64,000 bases of DNA from Dehalococcoidia bacterium (GCA_022827945.1 JAJEIT010000035.1:62001-126000); one strand, 5' to 3'; shown: positions 24,439-34,106, numbered from the stretch's first letter. Numbers and translations are program-made. The notes: a model not told the origin generated them from the letters alone.

Positions 24439-25266
24439 TCAGCTCCCCATCCGCCCCAGGAGCGACCTGTACTCCGCCAGCCCCACCGGCCGCACCACCC
24501 GCCCCATCCCCGACCAGTGTTCCCAGCGCCAGTTGCCCGTCGCGCGGGGCTGGCCGGCGGGCTCCTCGAGGGGTGCGGTCTTGCTCGCCAGCATCAGGTG
24601 GTAGTGCTCGCTCAGCGGGAGCGACTCGTTCACCAGCCCGATCCAGTAGCGCAGTTCGCCGTCATCTGGGGCGAACGTCGTCCCCAGGTAGCGGAAGCGG
24701 CCCTGCACCGGCGTCGACGAGCTGTTCTCGTAGCGGACGCCCGTGCCGAAGCGCTCGCGCAGCGCCGCTCCGCCCAGCGCGTAGAGCCGGTTCGTGTGGA
24801 GCGCGTCGTCGAGCCCCACCTCCCCCAGACCGAGCACGTCGCGACGCACGAACTCGCCGAACTCGCGCGCGAGCCCGTCCGCATCGTCCGCCACCGCCTC
24901 CGCGATGGCGTCCCAGGTGATCGCGCCCGCCTCCGCGCCGTCGAACCCGACCCGCAGCCGTGCGCCCTCGGCGCTCGGCCGCTCGACGGCCTCGCCTGGA
25001 GCCACCTCGACCTCGACGAGCGCCTCCCGCCCGTCCGCGAACGTGATCCCGAGGTCGGCAACCGCGGCCCCCGCCCCCGGCTGAACGGTCACGTCCGTCA
25101 CGCTGGCGTCCCCCGCCCCCGCTGCATCCGCGAAAAGCGCGCCCAGCGGCTCGCATCCGGACCCCAGCAGGTAGGCGAGACCGTTCGTGCAGTAGTCCTC
25201 GAAGGGGGAGGTGCCGGCGCCCGGCCGGTAGGCCGAGAGCATCGTGAAGAGGTTCGCGCCGTCCAC
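24439..25266 (-). CDS. PD-(D/E)XK nuclease-like protein
   Basis: A 275-aa protein. The N-terminus LFTMLSAYRPGAGTSPFED followed by a Leu-rich helix recalls PD-(D/E)XK_4 family proteins. A possible active site is DLGITF plus EALVEVEV (D-x(n)-ExE), but the Lys is replaced. The rest has Trp-rich strands (RYWIGL, NWRWEHWSGMG). The start is GTG. It could be a catalytically altered nuclease used in defence; confidence in function is low. Confidence 0.55.
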   Translation of the reverse strand: MDGANLFTMLSAYRPGAGTSPFEDYCTNGLAYLLGSGCEPLGALFADAAGAGDASVTDVTVQPGAGAAVADLGITFADGREALVEVEVAPGEAVERPSAEGARLRVGFDGAEAGAITWDAIAEAVADDADGLAREFGEFVRRDVLGLGEVGLDDALHTNRLYALGGAALRERFGTGVRYENSSSTPVQGRFRYLGTTFAPDDGELRYWIGLVNESLPLSEHYHLMLASKTAPLEEPAGQPRATGNWRWEHWSGMGRVVRPVGLAEYRSLLGRMGS

Positions 25267-25301
25267 GCCCTCAGTATGACCCGGACCCCCGCGCGGTCCA
25301 G

Positions 25302-28300
25302 TCAGGCGGCGTCGGCCAGCGCCCGCAGCACACGCGCGAGCAGTGGCATCCAGTCCGTGCCCGCCTGTTCCCGCGGGATGCGCACCTGCTCCGGCCCGAC
25401 CCGCGCCCCGGGGACGTCCAGCGCCGCCACCGCTCGCCGGTGATGGTGCGTCGTCCCCCCGCGCACCCGCAGGTGGAAGCTCTCCGGGCTCGTCGAGATG
25501 CGCTCGACCCCCGCCTGCCGCCCGACGGCCTTCAGCAGCGCCACACCCAGCAGGTTCTGCACGAGCGGAGGCGGCTCGCCGAAGCGGTCGCGCAGCTCCT
25601 CCTCCATGTCCGCCACCCCGCGCGGCGACTCGATCTTCGCGATGCGCTCGTAGATCGCCAGCCGCGTCTCCATGTCATCGACATAATGCTCCGGGATCGA
25701 CCCGCTCACCGGCAGGTCGACCCTCGGTGCCGGCGGCAGCGATGGCGCCGAGCCGTCCCCGCCCTCCAGCCCGCCCCGCAGCGACTCCACCGCCTCGCCC
25801 ACGAGCTTCGAGAACAGGTCGAACCCCACCGCCGCGATGTGGCCGCTCTGTTCCGCCCCGAGCAGGTTCCCCGCCCCGCGAATCTCGAGGTCGCGCAGCG
25901 CGATCTGGAACCCCGACCCCAGCTCCGCCGCCTCGAAGATCGCCGCCAGCCGCTTCTGTGCCGCCTCCGAGATCGCCCGGTTGCGGTCGTAGAGGAAGTA
26001 CGCGAACGCCCGGTTCGCCGAGCGTCCCACCCGCCCCCGCAGCTGGTAGAGCTGCGCCAGCCCGAACTGGTTCGCGTTGTTGATGATGATCGTGTTCACG
26101 TTCGGCAGGTCGAGCCCGCTCTCGATGATCGTCGTGCAGAGCAGCACGTCGTACTCACCCGCCCCGAACTCGACCATCACGCGTTCGAGCCGCTCCTCCG
26201 GCATCTGTCCGTGCCCGATCGCGATTGCCGCCTCCGGCACGAGCTCCCGCAGCCGCATCGCGATGCGTTCGATGTTGTGCACGCGGTTGTGCACGAAGTA
26301 GACCTGCCCGCCCCGCTCCATCTCCCGCTGGATCGCCTCGCGCACGATCTCGTCGTCCCACCCCGTCACGTACGTCCGGATCGGCAGCCGTTCCTCCGGA
26401 GGCGTCGCCACCATCGACGTGTCCCGGATCCCCGCCAGCGACATCTGCAGCGTCCGCGGGATCGGCGTCGCCGACATCGTCAGCGTGTCCACCTCCGCCC
26501 GCATCTGCCGGAACCGCTCCTTGTGCGCGACGCCGAACCGCTGCTCCTCGTCGATCACCACCAGCCCGAGGTCTTTGAACGCGACGTCCCGCTGCAGCAG
26601 CCGGTGCGTGCCGATCGCGATGTCGATGTCCCCGCCCTTGATCTGGTCGACGATCTCGTGCTGCTCCCCGGCCCCGCGGAACCGCGACAGCACGGCGACC
26701 TCCACCGGGAACCCGCTCATTCGCTCGCGGAACGTCTGCCCGTGCTGCTCTGCGAGCACCGTCGTCGGCACGAGCACGGCCACCTGCCGCCCCGCCATCA
26801 CCGCCTTGAACGCGGCCCGCACGGCCACCTCCGTTTTCCCGTACCCCACGTCCCCCGCGATCAGCCGGTCCATCGGCTTCGTCGACTCCATGTCCGCCTT
26901 CACGTCCGTGATCGCCTGGAGCTGGTCTGGTGTCTCGACGAACGGGAACGCCCCCTCCATCTCGATCTGCCACGGTCCGTCCTCCGCGCACGCGTCCCCC
27001 ACCGCCACCGCCCGCCGCGCGTACAGGTCGAGCAGCTCCTGTGCGATCTCCGCAACCGCCCGCCGCACGCGACGCTTCGTGTGCGCCCACTCCTGCGACC
27101 CCAGCCGCGTCAGCGAAGGCGGCCGGTCGCTCGGCCCCACGTACGCGCTCACCGCATCGAGCTGGTCCGTGGGAACGTAGAGCCGGTCCCCTTCCGCGTA
27201 CTCCAGCTCCAGGTACTCCCGCTCGACCCCGTCCGTCGTCCGTCGCGTGAGCCCCGCGAAACGTGCGATCCCGTGGTCGATGTGTACGACCGAGTCGCCC
27301 GGCTGGAGCGTCGTCAGGATGTTCGGTGTGATGCCCCGCCGTCGCCGCTGCGGACGCCGTGTCCGCCGCAGCCCGAACACTTCCTCGTCGCTGATCAGCG
27401 CGAACGTCTCCCCCAGCAGGAACCCGCCGCTCGCCGTCGCCGGCACGATCGCGACCACCCCAGGCTCCGGCGCCGTGTCGAGCTCGCGCGTGAGCCGTGG
27501 GGTCAGCCCCGCCTCCTCCATCAGGTCGGCGAGCCGCAGCGCCTGCTGCGACGCCAGCACGACCGCCCGCCCCTCCTCCGCCCACTCCGTCGCCTGGCGC
27601 ACGACCTCCCGGATCCGCCCCCCAAACGCAGGCGGCGTCGCGAACGGCAGCCGTTCCGCCCCCAGTTCCTCCGCCCCGAACCGCCCCAGCTCGATGCGCC
27701 CCTCGTGTGCATCCAGCAGCCGCCCCACCGCCTCCGGCTCGAGCCCGAGCGTCGGCAGCCCCTCCGGTATCTCCCCCCGCCGTTCCAGCGCGCCTCGCGC
27801 CTCCTCCTGGTGGCGAACGTGCAGGTCGAGCGCGTCGACCCCCTCCTCCCGCTCGTCGACGATCACCAGCGTGTCCGGTTCGAGGTAATCGAACGCCGTC
27901 GCGCGATTCAGGAGCGGCTCGAAGTACCCCGGGAAGCGGCTGCGTTCGCCGCCCGCCAGCAGCTCCAGCTCCTGCGCGATCGCCTCCGCCGCTTCCCCCC
28001 CGACGCTGATCGCATCCCGCACGTCGCGGGCGCGAGCCTGCGCCTCCGGCGTGTGGCTCGCCAGCGGTGGTAGCACGACCGACTGCACCCGCTCGATGCT
28101 CCGCTGTGTCTCCAGGTCGATCCGCCGGATGCTCTCGACCTCGTCGCCGAAGAACTCGATCCGCAGCGGCTCCTCCGCCCCCGCCGGGAAGACATCGAGG
28201 ATGCCGCCCCGCCGGGCCGCCACCCCCGGCTCCTCCGCCAGCGCCTCGAAGCGGTACCCCGCCTCCTCCAGCCGCCGCTGGAGCGCCTCCGGCGCCAGCT

Positions 28301-28727
28301 CGCCCCCGACCCGTACCTCCGTGCCCGCCGACTCCACCTCCGGCCCCGCCCGGAACTCCGCCACCGCCGCCCACGACGCCACGACCAGCGCCGGCTCCCC
28401 CGTCCGCAGCTGGCGCTGCGCCCGGTCGCGTTCGGCGATGGCCGCCGGGTCGTCCTCGGCCAGCTCGTACGGGAGCCGTTCCCCCGCCGGCAGCCGCACG
28501 ACCGGCAACTCCCCCGCGTACAGCGCCAGCTCCTCTGCCAGCAGCGACGCCCGCCCGGGGCTCGGCGCCAGCACTAGCGTCGGACCATCCCGGTCGGCGG
28601 CGAGCGCCGCCATCGTGACCGGCTTCGCCGCCTCCGGCGCGCCCAGCGCGACCGGCTCGCGCGCACGAGCCAGCCCGCCGAGGTGCCCCTCGACCGCCGT
28701 CCGAACGCCTGCCAGCTGACTCGTCAC
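25302..28727 (-). CDS. mfd: Transcription-repair coupling factor Mfd
   Basis: A 1141-aa SF2 translocase that removes stalled RNA polymerase and recruits UvrA. Residues 1-330 form the UvrB-like region, followed by the RNAP-interacting domain with GDSVVHIDHGIARF, then the helicase core with GDVGYGKTE (Walker A), DEEQRFG (Walker B) and QLRGRVGRS (motif VI), and a C-terminal TRCF domain. I prefer GTG 28727, which has GGAG six bases upstream, to a TTG at 28778 whose extra codons would cover a perfect palindrome. Confidence 0.95.
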   Translation of the reverse strand: MTSQLAGVRTAVEGHLGGLARAREPVALGAPEAAKPVTMAALAADRDGPTLVLAPSPGRASLLAEELALYAGELPVVRLPAGERLPYELAEDDPAAIAERDRAQRQLRTGEPALVVASWAAVAEFRAGPEVESAGTEVRVGGELAPEALQRRLEEAGYRFEALAEEPGVAARRGGILDVFPAGAEEPLRIEFFGDEVESIRRIDLETQRSIERVQSVVLPPLASHTPEAQARARDVRDAISVGGEAAEAIAQELELLAGGERSRFPGYFEPLLNRATAFDYLEPDTLVIVDEREEGVDALDLHVRHQEEARGALERRGEIPEGLPTLGLEPEAVGRLLDAHEGRIELGRFGAEELGAERLPFATPPAFGGRIREVVRQATEWAEEGRAVVLASQQALRLADLMEEAGLTPRLTRELDTAPEPGVVAIVPATASGGFLLGETFALISDEEVFGLRRTRRPQRRRRGITPNILTTLQPGDSVVHIDHGIARFAGLTRRTTDGVEREYLELEYAEGDRLYVPTDQLDAVSAYVGPSDRPPSLTRLGSQEWAHTKRRVRRAVAEIAQELLDLYARRAVAVGDACAEDGPWQIEMEGAFPFVETPDQLQAITDVKADMESTKPMDRLIAGDVGYGKTEVAVRAAFKAVMAGRQVAVLVPTTVLAEQHGQTFRERMSGFPVEVAVLSRFRGAGEQHEIVDQIKGGDIDIAIGTHRLLQRDVAFKDLGLVVIDEEQRFGVAHKERFRQMRAEVDTLTMSATPIPRTLQMSLAGIRDTSMVATPPEERLPIRTYVTGWDDEIVREAIQREMERGGQVYFVHNRVHNIERIAMRLRELVPEAAIAIGHGQMPEERLERVMVEFGAGEYDVLLCTTIIESGLDLPNVNTIIINNANQFGLAQLYQLRGRVGRSANRAFAYFLYDRNRAISEAAQKRLAAIFEAAELGSGFQIALRDLEIRGAGNLLGAEQSGHIAAVGFDLFSKLVGEAVESLRGGLEGGDGSAPSLPPAPRVDLPVSGSIPEHYVDDMETRLAIYERIAKIESPRGVADMEEELRDRFGEPPPLVQNLLGVALLKAVGRQAGVERISTSPESFHLRVRGGTTHHHRRAVAALDVPGARVGPEQVRIPREQAGTDWMPLLARVLRALADAA

Positions 28728-28749
28728 GTCGCGCTCCAACGCCGATCGG

Positions 28750-28770
28750 CCCGAGCGCTTAGCGCTCGGG
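28750..28770. repeat. Perfect 21-bp palindrome upstream of mfd
   Basis: CCCGAGCGCT and AGCGCTCGGG flank a single T. It lies 23 bp upstream of the preferred mfd start. It may be a hairpin in the leader, a terminator for glcF or a protein site. Confidence 0.6.
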
Positions 28771-28800
28771 CGTCGCAACAGGGTACCAGTGGGCGGTCGT

Positions 28801-28927
28801 GAAGAGTGGATAGTGGCTGGTGATTGGTGAGTAGTTGGCTATCGGCCCGCGCCTGGCTTTCGCCTACTCCTCACCGACCACCGACCACCGACCTCCGCGA
28901 GCGAAGCGAGCCACCATCCACCACTCA
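28801..28927 (-). repeat. Composite repeat region between glcF and mfd
   Basis: The 127 bp hold two inverted arms rich in GTAGTG/GTGGAT-like words (28803-28840 and 28911-28945, the latter running into the glcF C-terminus). Between them is a short CCACCGA tract (28872-28893) followed by CGCGAGCGAAGCGAGCC. The tract plus its GC tail recurs near 60.9 kb, and a degenerate tract near 46.8 kb. No gene is seen here. Confidence 0.65.
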
Positions 28928-30193
28928 CTATTCACTACCCACTACCCCGGCCTCGTCCAGCGCCTCCGCCAGGTGCAGGACTCGCGCCTCGATCCCCGCC
29001 TCCCGCACCGCCGCCTCGTACTGCATCTGGCACCCCGGGTTCGCCGTCACGATCACGTCCGGCCGGTGCTTCCGGAACTGCGCCGCCTTCCGCGCCCGCA
29101 GCTCCCCCGACATCCCCGGCTGGATGAGGCTGTAGATGCCCGCCGCCCCGCAGCACATGTCCGCCCCCTCTGTCTCAACCAGCTCGCACCCCTCGACCGC
29201 TTCCAGCAACGCCCGTGGCTCGGCGCTGATCCCCTGCGCGTGCGCGAGGTGGCAGGCGTCCTGGTACGCGACCCGCGCCGGTAGCCGCCCCGGCGGCAGG
29301 TCGCGCCCCGCCAAGTACTCGCTGAAGTCGACCACCTTCGCCGCCACCGCCTCCGCGCGCCCGGCGAACTCGGCGTCATCCGCCAGCAGCTCGCCGTACT
29401 CCTTCATCGCCGCCCCGCACCCCGCCGAGTTCACGACGATCGTCTCCGCCCCCGACGCCTCGAACGCGGCGATGTTCGCCCTCGCCAGCCGCCGCGCCTG
29501 TTCGAGGTCGCCGTCGTGTGCGCTCAGCGCCCCGCAGCACCCCTGTCCGCGTGGTGCGAACACGTTCGCTCCGCTCCGTTCCAGCACTCGAACGCTCGCG
29601 CGGTGCACGTCCCCGAACAGCTCCCCCATGACGCAACCCGTGAACAGCGCGGCATCGCCTGCCCCCGCCGCATCCCGTGGGCGGAACGGCCTACCTGGCC
29701 GCCCGAGCTGCGCCTCCAGCCGCCCCAGTGGTCCCGCCAGCCGCAGCACCCCCGATGCCCGCACCAGCCCCCGCAGGGGCGACCGCGCGAACCAGCGCAC
29801 CGGCGCCAGCATCGCCGCGAGCACCCGCCGACGCGCGATCACGTTCCGCAGGGCGAAGCGTCGCAGCCGTCGCTCCCAGCCCCTCGACGGCGGCGCGGCG
29901 TCGAGCTGCGCGCGCGCCCGCTCCATGATCCGTCCGTACGGCACCCCGCTCGGGCAGACGGCCTCGCAGGCGCGGCACTGGAGGCACAGCTCCCAGTGAC
30001 CCTGCACCGCCTCCGTCAGCGGGATGCGGTCCTCCGCCACCGCCCGCGCCAGGTGGATCCGCCCCCGCGGCGACTCCACCTCCAGCCCCGTGATCGCGTA
30101 GGTCGGGCACGCGTTCACGCAGAGCCCGCAGTGGACGCACTTCGCCAGATCCGCTGTGTCCGGAGCGTCCTCCGCGAGCGGCCAGCCGGTCAT
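28928..30193 (-). CDS. glcF: Glycolate oxidase iron-sulfur subunit GlcF
   Basis: A 421-aa electron-transfer subunit. Two [4Fe-4S] motifs stand at the N-terminus (CVHCGLCVNACP from residue 19 and CLQCRACEAVCP near 70), followed by two CCG domains (GQGCCGA and ADMCCGA). With GlcD and GlcE it oxidises glycolate or lactate and passes electrons to quinone. It begins 1 nt after the glcE stop. The last codons (GVVGSE) lie within a repeat-rich sequence, so the C-terminus may have been altered by repeat insertion. Confidence 0.92.
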   Translation of the reverse strand: MTGWPLAEDAPDTADLAKCVHCGLCVNACPTYAITGLEVESPRGRIHLARAVAEDRIPLTEAVQGHWELCLQCRACEAVCPSGVPYGRIMERARAQLDAAPPSRGWERRLRRFALRNVIARRRVLAAMLAPVRWFARSPLRGLVRASGVLRLAGPLGRLEAQLGRPGRPFRPRDAAGAGDAALFTGCVMGELFGDVHRASVRVLERSGANVFAPRGQGCCGALSAHDGDLEQARRLARANIAAFEASGAETIVVNSAGCGAAMKEYGELLADDAEFAGRAEAVAAKVVDFSEYLAGRDLPPGRLPARVAYQDACHLAHAQGISAEPRALLEAVEGCELVETEGADMCCGAAGIYSLIQPGMSGELRARKAAQFRKHRPDVIVTANPGCQMQYEAAVREAGIEARVLHLAEALDEAGVVGSE

Positions 30194-30194
30194 C

Positions 30195-31373
30195 TCACAG
30201 GCCGCCCACGTACCGGCCCGCGTTCAGCCGCCCGTCCGGATCGAAGGCTGCCTTTACCGCTGCCATCCGGCCGAAGTTCGCCGGCCGTCCCCACGGATCG
30301 AGCGCCCCCCGCAGCTCGTCCGGGATGCGTTCCGCCACGAGCCCCCCGCCGCTCTCCGCCAGCCCTGCCCGCAGCCTCCCCACCGCTCCCGCGACCGTGT
30401 CCGCGTCCGGCAGCGACCCCTCCCCCCAGGTCGCCCGCACCTCCCGCGCGAGTGGCCGCACCAGCACCCGCGACGGCCCCAGCCCTTCGATCGCCGCTGT
30501 AGTCGACGCAATAGCGCTCGTCGGGCAGGACACCCGAACGGTGAGCGCATCCCCTTCCCCGAACCCCAGGTCGCGCACCGCCAGGTAGTCGCCCTCGCCG
30601 GACGGCACCAGGTCTGCCTCTGCGATGCTCTCCGCCTTGGGAACGGCCCCCTCGGTCAGCCGCACGATCCCCACCCAGCCGCTGTCCTCCCTCGTCAGGT
30701 CGAGCAGCTCCGGTCGCAGGTCCGCCCGCAGGAACCGTTCCGCGAGAGCCTGCCCCTGCGCCAGGGTCTCTGTTTCGAAGCGCAGGTCGATCGTCTCGAC
30801 GCGTGGCAGCACCCGCACCGCCACCGACGTCACGATCCCGATCGTCCCCAGCGACCCGCACCAGAGCCGCATGAGGTCGTACCCGGTCACGTTCTTCACG
30901 ACGCGGCCCCCTGCCTTCACCAGTTCGCCGTCCGCGCGCAGCACCGTCATCCCCAGCACGAAGTCGCGCGGGAGGCCGTGGCGCGTGCGCAGCGGGCCGC
31001 CCGTCCCCACCGCCAGCACCCCTCCCAGCGTTGCCTGTTCCGCATGCGGTGGATCGAGCGGCAGCCGCTGTCCGGACCCGGCCAGCCGTGCGTCGAGCTC
31101 CCCCAGCGTGACCCCCGCCGGCGCGACCGCCGTCAGGTCCGCCGGCTCGTGCTCGACCTCCCCTGCCAGCGCCCCCCGCACATCGACCAGCATGAACGGC
31201 TCCCGTGGCGCGCCTCCCAGCGCGAACTGCGTGCCCGCCCCCACCGGGACGAGCGTGCGTCCGTCCCGTTCCGCTACCAGCTCCCGCAGCTCGTTCAGGC
31301 TCGCGGGGGCGACCACTATCTCGGGGGTGCGTCCCGCCACGAGCGGCGGCGCAGGCGCTGCCGCCTCAGACAT
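30195..31373 (-). CDS. glcE: Glycolate oxidase FAD-binding subunit GlcE
   Basis: A 392-aa FAD_binding_4 protein, shorter than GlcD. The PP-loop motif is PVGAGTQFALGG near residue 45; TLGGVLAVGTGGPLRTRHG and KNVTGYDLMRLWCGSLGTIG follow as in GlcE. ATG 31373 overlaps the glcD stop by 8 bp. It works in the GlcDEF complex. Confidence 0.9.
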   Translation of the reverse strand: MSEAAAPAPPLVAGRTPEIVVAPASLNELRELVAERDGRTLVPVGAGTQFALGGAPREPFMLVDVRGALAGEVEHEPADLTAVAPAGVTLGELDARLAGSGQRLPLDPPHAEQATLGGVLAVGTGGPLRTRHGLPRDFVLGMTVLRADGELVKAGGRVVKNVTGYDLMRLWCGSLGTIGIVTSVAVRVLPRVETIDLRFETETLAQGQALAERFLRADLRPELLDLTREDSGWVGIVRLTEGAVPKAESIAEADLVPSGEGDYLAVRDLGFGEGDALTVRVSCPTSAIASTTAAIEGLGPSRVLVRPLAREVRATWGEGSLPDADTVAGAVGRLRAGLAESGGGLVAERIPDELRGALDPWGRPANFGRMAAVKAAFDPDGRLNAGRYVGGL

Positions 31374-32808
31374 AGGCGTCGGGACCGGCTGCCGCCAGCG
31401 CCCCCTCCTGGTGCGCCATCTCGCCGCAGCCGGTGCCCTCGGGGAGCACCTTGCACGGGTTGAACCCGCCCTCGTTCCCGAAGATGCCCCGCACGCGCCG
31501 CATGTTCTCCAGGTCTTCCTCGCTGTAGAGCCATGCCATGAATCGGTTCTTCTCGAAGCCCACGCCGTGCTCCCCCGTGAGCGCGCCCCCAGCGTCGACG
31601 CAGATCCGCATGATCTCCGCGCCTGCCTCCAGCACTCGCGCCGTCGCCCCCTCCTCCCGCTCGTCGAAGAGGAGGCAGGGGTGCAGGTTGCCGTCCCCCG
31701 CGTGGAACACGTTCGCCACCGGGAAGCCGTACCCCTCCCCGATGCGCGCCACCTCCCCCATCGTCTCGACCAGCTTCGAGCGGGGTACCACCCCGTCCAG
31801 CAGGTAGTAGTTCGGCGCAATCCGCCCAAGCGCCCCGATCGCGCCCTTCCGTCCCTTCCAGAGCAGCTCCCGCTCCGCGGGCTCGGTGGCCGTGCGGATC
31901 TCGGTCGCGCCGTGCTCATTGCAGGCCGCCCGCGCCTGTGTCACCTGCCCCCGAACCACCTCGTCGATGCCGTCGAGCTCGATCAGGAGCACTGCTCCCG
32001 CGTCAGGCGGATAGCCGCAGCGAAGCCCCGCCTCCGCCGCCTGCAGCGTGACCGTGTCCATCATCTCGAGCGCCGCCGGTACCAGCCCCGCCCCGATCAC
32101 CGCCGAAACCGTCTCGCTCGCGCTCTCCACGTCGTCGAAGATGGCGAGCAGCGTCACGACCGTTTCCGGCACCGGCACGAGCCGCACCACGACCTTCGTC
32201 GCGATCCCCAGCGTCCCCTCCGACCCGATGAACAGGCCCCGCAGGTCGTAGCCGGTCGGCTCGGGACCGTGGCTCCCCAGCCACTCGACCTCCCCGCTCG
32301 CCGTCACGACCTCCATGCCGATGACGTGGTTCGTCGTGACCCCGAGCGCAAGGCAGTGCGGCCCGCCAGCGTTCTCCGCCACGTTCCCGCCGATCGTGCA
32401 GGCCTTCTGGCTGCTCGGGTCGGGCGCGTAGAAGAGCCCGTGTTCCGCCGCGATCTCCGAGAGACGGATGTTGGCGACGCCCGGCTCGACCGTCGCCGTC
32501 CGCTCGATCGGGTCGACATCCAGGATGCGCCGCATGCGCGCCGTCGCCAACACGACGCCCTGGCGAGTCGGCACGGCCCCGCCGCTCAACCCCGTGCCCG
32601 CCCCTCGTGGCGTCACGGGAACGTCGAGGGCGTTGCAGGCGCGCACGACGCCCTGCACCTCCTCCGTGTTCGCGGGGAACACCACCGCGTCCGGCAGCGA
32701 CCGGTCGATCGTGCCGTCGAGCTCGTACACGAGCAGGTCCTCCGGCTTGTGCAGCACGTGCTCCCGCCCGACCACGTCCCGGAGCGCTTTCAGCAGCTCT
32801 GCGCTCAC
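31366..32808 (-). CDS. glcD: Glycolate oxidase subunit GlcD
   Basis: A 480-aa FAD-linked oxidase catalytic subunit. It has the FAD motif PRGAGTGLSGGAVP near residue 75, GGNVAENAGGP near 140 and the C-terminal HAGDGNLHPCLLFD and LTGEHGVGFEK motifs of the FAD-oxidase C domain. GTG 32808 overlaps the upstream fur stop in GTGA. The substrate could be glycolate or D-lactate. Confidence 0.92.
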   Translation of the reverse strand: MSAELLKALRDVVGREHVLHKPEDLLVYELDGTIDRSLPDAVVFPANTEEVQGVVRACNALDVPVTPRGAGTGLSGGAVPTRQGVVLATARMRRILDVDPIERTATVEPGVANIRLSEIAAEHGLFYAPDPSSQKACTIGGNVAENAGGPHCLALGVTTNHVIGMEVVTASGEVEWLGSHGPEPTGYDLRGLFIGSEGTLGIATKVVVRLVPVPETVVTLLAIFDDVESASETVSAVIGAGLVPAALEMMDTVTLQAAEAGLRCGYPPDAGAVLLIELDGIDEVVRGQVTQARAACNEHGATEIRTATEPAERELLWKGRKGAIGALGRIAPNYYLLDGVVPRSKLVETMGEVARIGEGYGFPVANVFHAGDGNLHPCLLFDEREEGATARVLEAGAEIMRICVDAGGALTGEHGVGFEKNRFMAWLYSEEDLENMRRVRGIFGNEGGFNPCKVLPEGTGCGEMAHQEGALAAAGPDAYV

Positions 32809-33239
32809 GCCTTCGCCTCCTCCCGGCAGTCCTGGCACAGGCCGAAGATGGCGAAATGCTGGAGGTCGGCCTGGAAGCCGAAGTCGCTCCCGACTTCCTC
32901 CGCCAGCCGCTCGAGATAGCGGTGGTCGAGCACCTGCATCCTGCGGCAGCTCGAGCAGATCAGGTGGTGGTGCGCCTCCCCCGCCGACCACTCGAAGAGG
33001 AGGTCGTCGCCCCCCATGTCCGTCACCGTCGCAAGCTGGAGGCGCTTCAGCATCTCGACCGTCCGGTAGACGGTGCTCAGGTCCACCATCGGGTAGACCG
33101 TGCGGACCTCGTCGGCGATCTCAGCCGCGCTCAGGTGGCGTCCCGCGTGGCGCAGCGCCGACGCGACGAGCAGCCGCTGCGGGGTCACGCGGAAGCCCGC
33201 CTCCCGCAGGGTGTTCGCGGTCTCCTGTTCGCACGCCAT
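32805..33239 (-). CDS. fur: Fur-family metalloregulator
   Basis: A 144-aa Fur/Zur/PerR protein. The winged helix contains VTPQRLLVASALRHAGRH and STVYRTVEML. The sensing site HHHLIC is at 90-95, and the structural zinc pairs are C95/C98 and C135/C138. It is translationally coupled to glcD, an uncommon pairing, and follows the suf cluster by 71 bp. TAGACT (33251-33256) lies 11 nt before the ATG. It may tie iron supply to use of the Fe-S-rich glycolate oxidase. Confidence 0.88.
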   Translation of the reverse strand: MACEQETANTLREAGFRVTPQRLLVASALRHAGRHLSAAEIADEVRTVYPMVDLSTVYRTVEMLKRLQLATVTDMGGDDLLFEWSAGEAHHHLICSSCRRMQVLDHRYLERLAEEVGSDFGFQADLQHFAIFGLCQDCREEAKA

Positions 33240-33310
33240 CGGACACGCCTAGTCTACAGCCGCGCCCGCGGCTCTCCGGGGTTCAGGCAGTGAGGGCTGT
33301 CTGGCGCGGC

Positions 33311-33637
33311 CTACCAGATACCCAGCGCCATCTTCACGTCTTCGCTCGCCATCGTGCGCGGGTCCCAGGGCGGGTTCCAGACGATCTCGACGTCCACGTC
33401 CTCGACGCCCGGCAGGTCCTTCACCTTCGCGTAGACCGCCCCCCGGATGATCGGCCCCAGCGGGCAGCCCGGGCTCGTGAGCGTCATCTTCACGTTCACG
33501 GTGCCCTCGTCCCACTCGATCTCGTACACGAGCCCCAGGTCGACGATGCTCATGTCGATCTCCGGGTCCTTCACTTCGCGAATGCGCTCGCGCAGCTCCT
33601 CGTCGGTCGGTCGGATCTTCGTCTCGGCGTCGGCCAT
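33311..33637 (-). CDS. sufT: MIP18/SufT-type Fe-S assembly factor
   Basis: A 108-aa DUF59 protein. It starts ADAETKIRPTDEELRERI, then VKDPEIDMSIVDLGLVYEI, and has the conserved TSPGCPLG Cys motif. SufT-like proteins help mature Fe-S clusters. It follows sufU by 1 nt, closing the suf cluster. Upstream in-frame codons to 33679 would overlap sufU and are not needed. Confidence 0.87.
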   Translation of the reverse strand: MADAETKIRPTDEELRERIREVKDPEIDMSIVDLGLVYEIEWDEGTVNVKMTLTSPGCPLGPIIRGAVYAKVKDLPGVEDVDVEIVWNPPWDPRTMASEDVKMALGIW

Positions 33638-33638
33638 C

Positions 33639-34106
33639 TCAGTCTCCTTGCGGGCTCGTCGCGTGGTCGGTGTCGTCAATACTCAGGGCTTCGCGCAGCA
33701 CTTTCCAGCAGAGAAGGGCGCACTTCACCCGTACGGGGAACTGTGCCACACCCTGCAAGGCCTCGAGGTCGCCCAGCGCCGGGTCGGGTTCGGCCGCCTC
33801 CACGAGCTGCGCCTCGAACAGCCGCATGACCTTCCGCGCCTCGCCGATCGTCCCGCCGCATATGCGCTCCGTCATCATCGAGGCGCTGGACTGGCTGATC
33901 GAGCAGCCCTGCCCGCGGAACGCCATCTTGCAGATGACGTCCCCCTCGACCGCGACGTCCAGCTCGATCTCGTCGCCGCACACGGGATTCGCGCCCTCCG
34001 CCTGGTGCGTGGGCGCCTCCAGCGCCCCCGCGTTCCGGGGACGCCGGTAGTGATCGAGGATCACCTCGCGGTACAGCTCGTCAAACTGCGGTTCGGCTCT
34101 CGACAC
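33639..34106 (-). CDS. sufU: Sulfur-transfer/scaffold protein SufU
   Basis: A 155-aa IscU-like protein. The zinc or cluster ligands are C43 and D45 in PVCGDE, C68 in GQGCSIS, and the C-terminal KCALLCW. In Gram-positive-type Suf systems SufU takes sulfur from SufS. The start is uncertain: GTG 34106 or TTG 34112, both inside the end of sufS, giving a 26-32 bp overlap. Confidence 0.9.
   Translation of the reverse strand: MSRAEPQFDELYREVILDHYRRPRNAGALEAPTHQAEGANPVCGDEIELDVAVEGDVICKMAFRGQGCSISQSSASMMTERICGGTIGEARKVMRLFEAQLVEAAEPDPALGDLEALQGVAQFPVRVKCALLCWKVLREALSIDDTDHATSPQGD

Noticed and set aside
25440-28073. An 877-aa open frame antisense to mfd
   Set aside because: Arg/His/Pro-rich shadow of mfd with no domain.
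30195-31919. A 574-aa GlcE with extra N-terminal 180 residues
   Set aside because: The extension is a shadow of glcD; ATG 31373 begins the recognisable GlcE domain.
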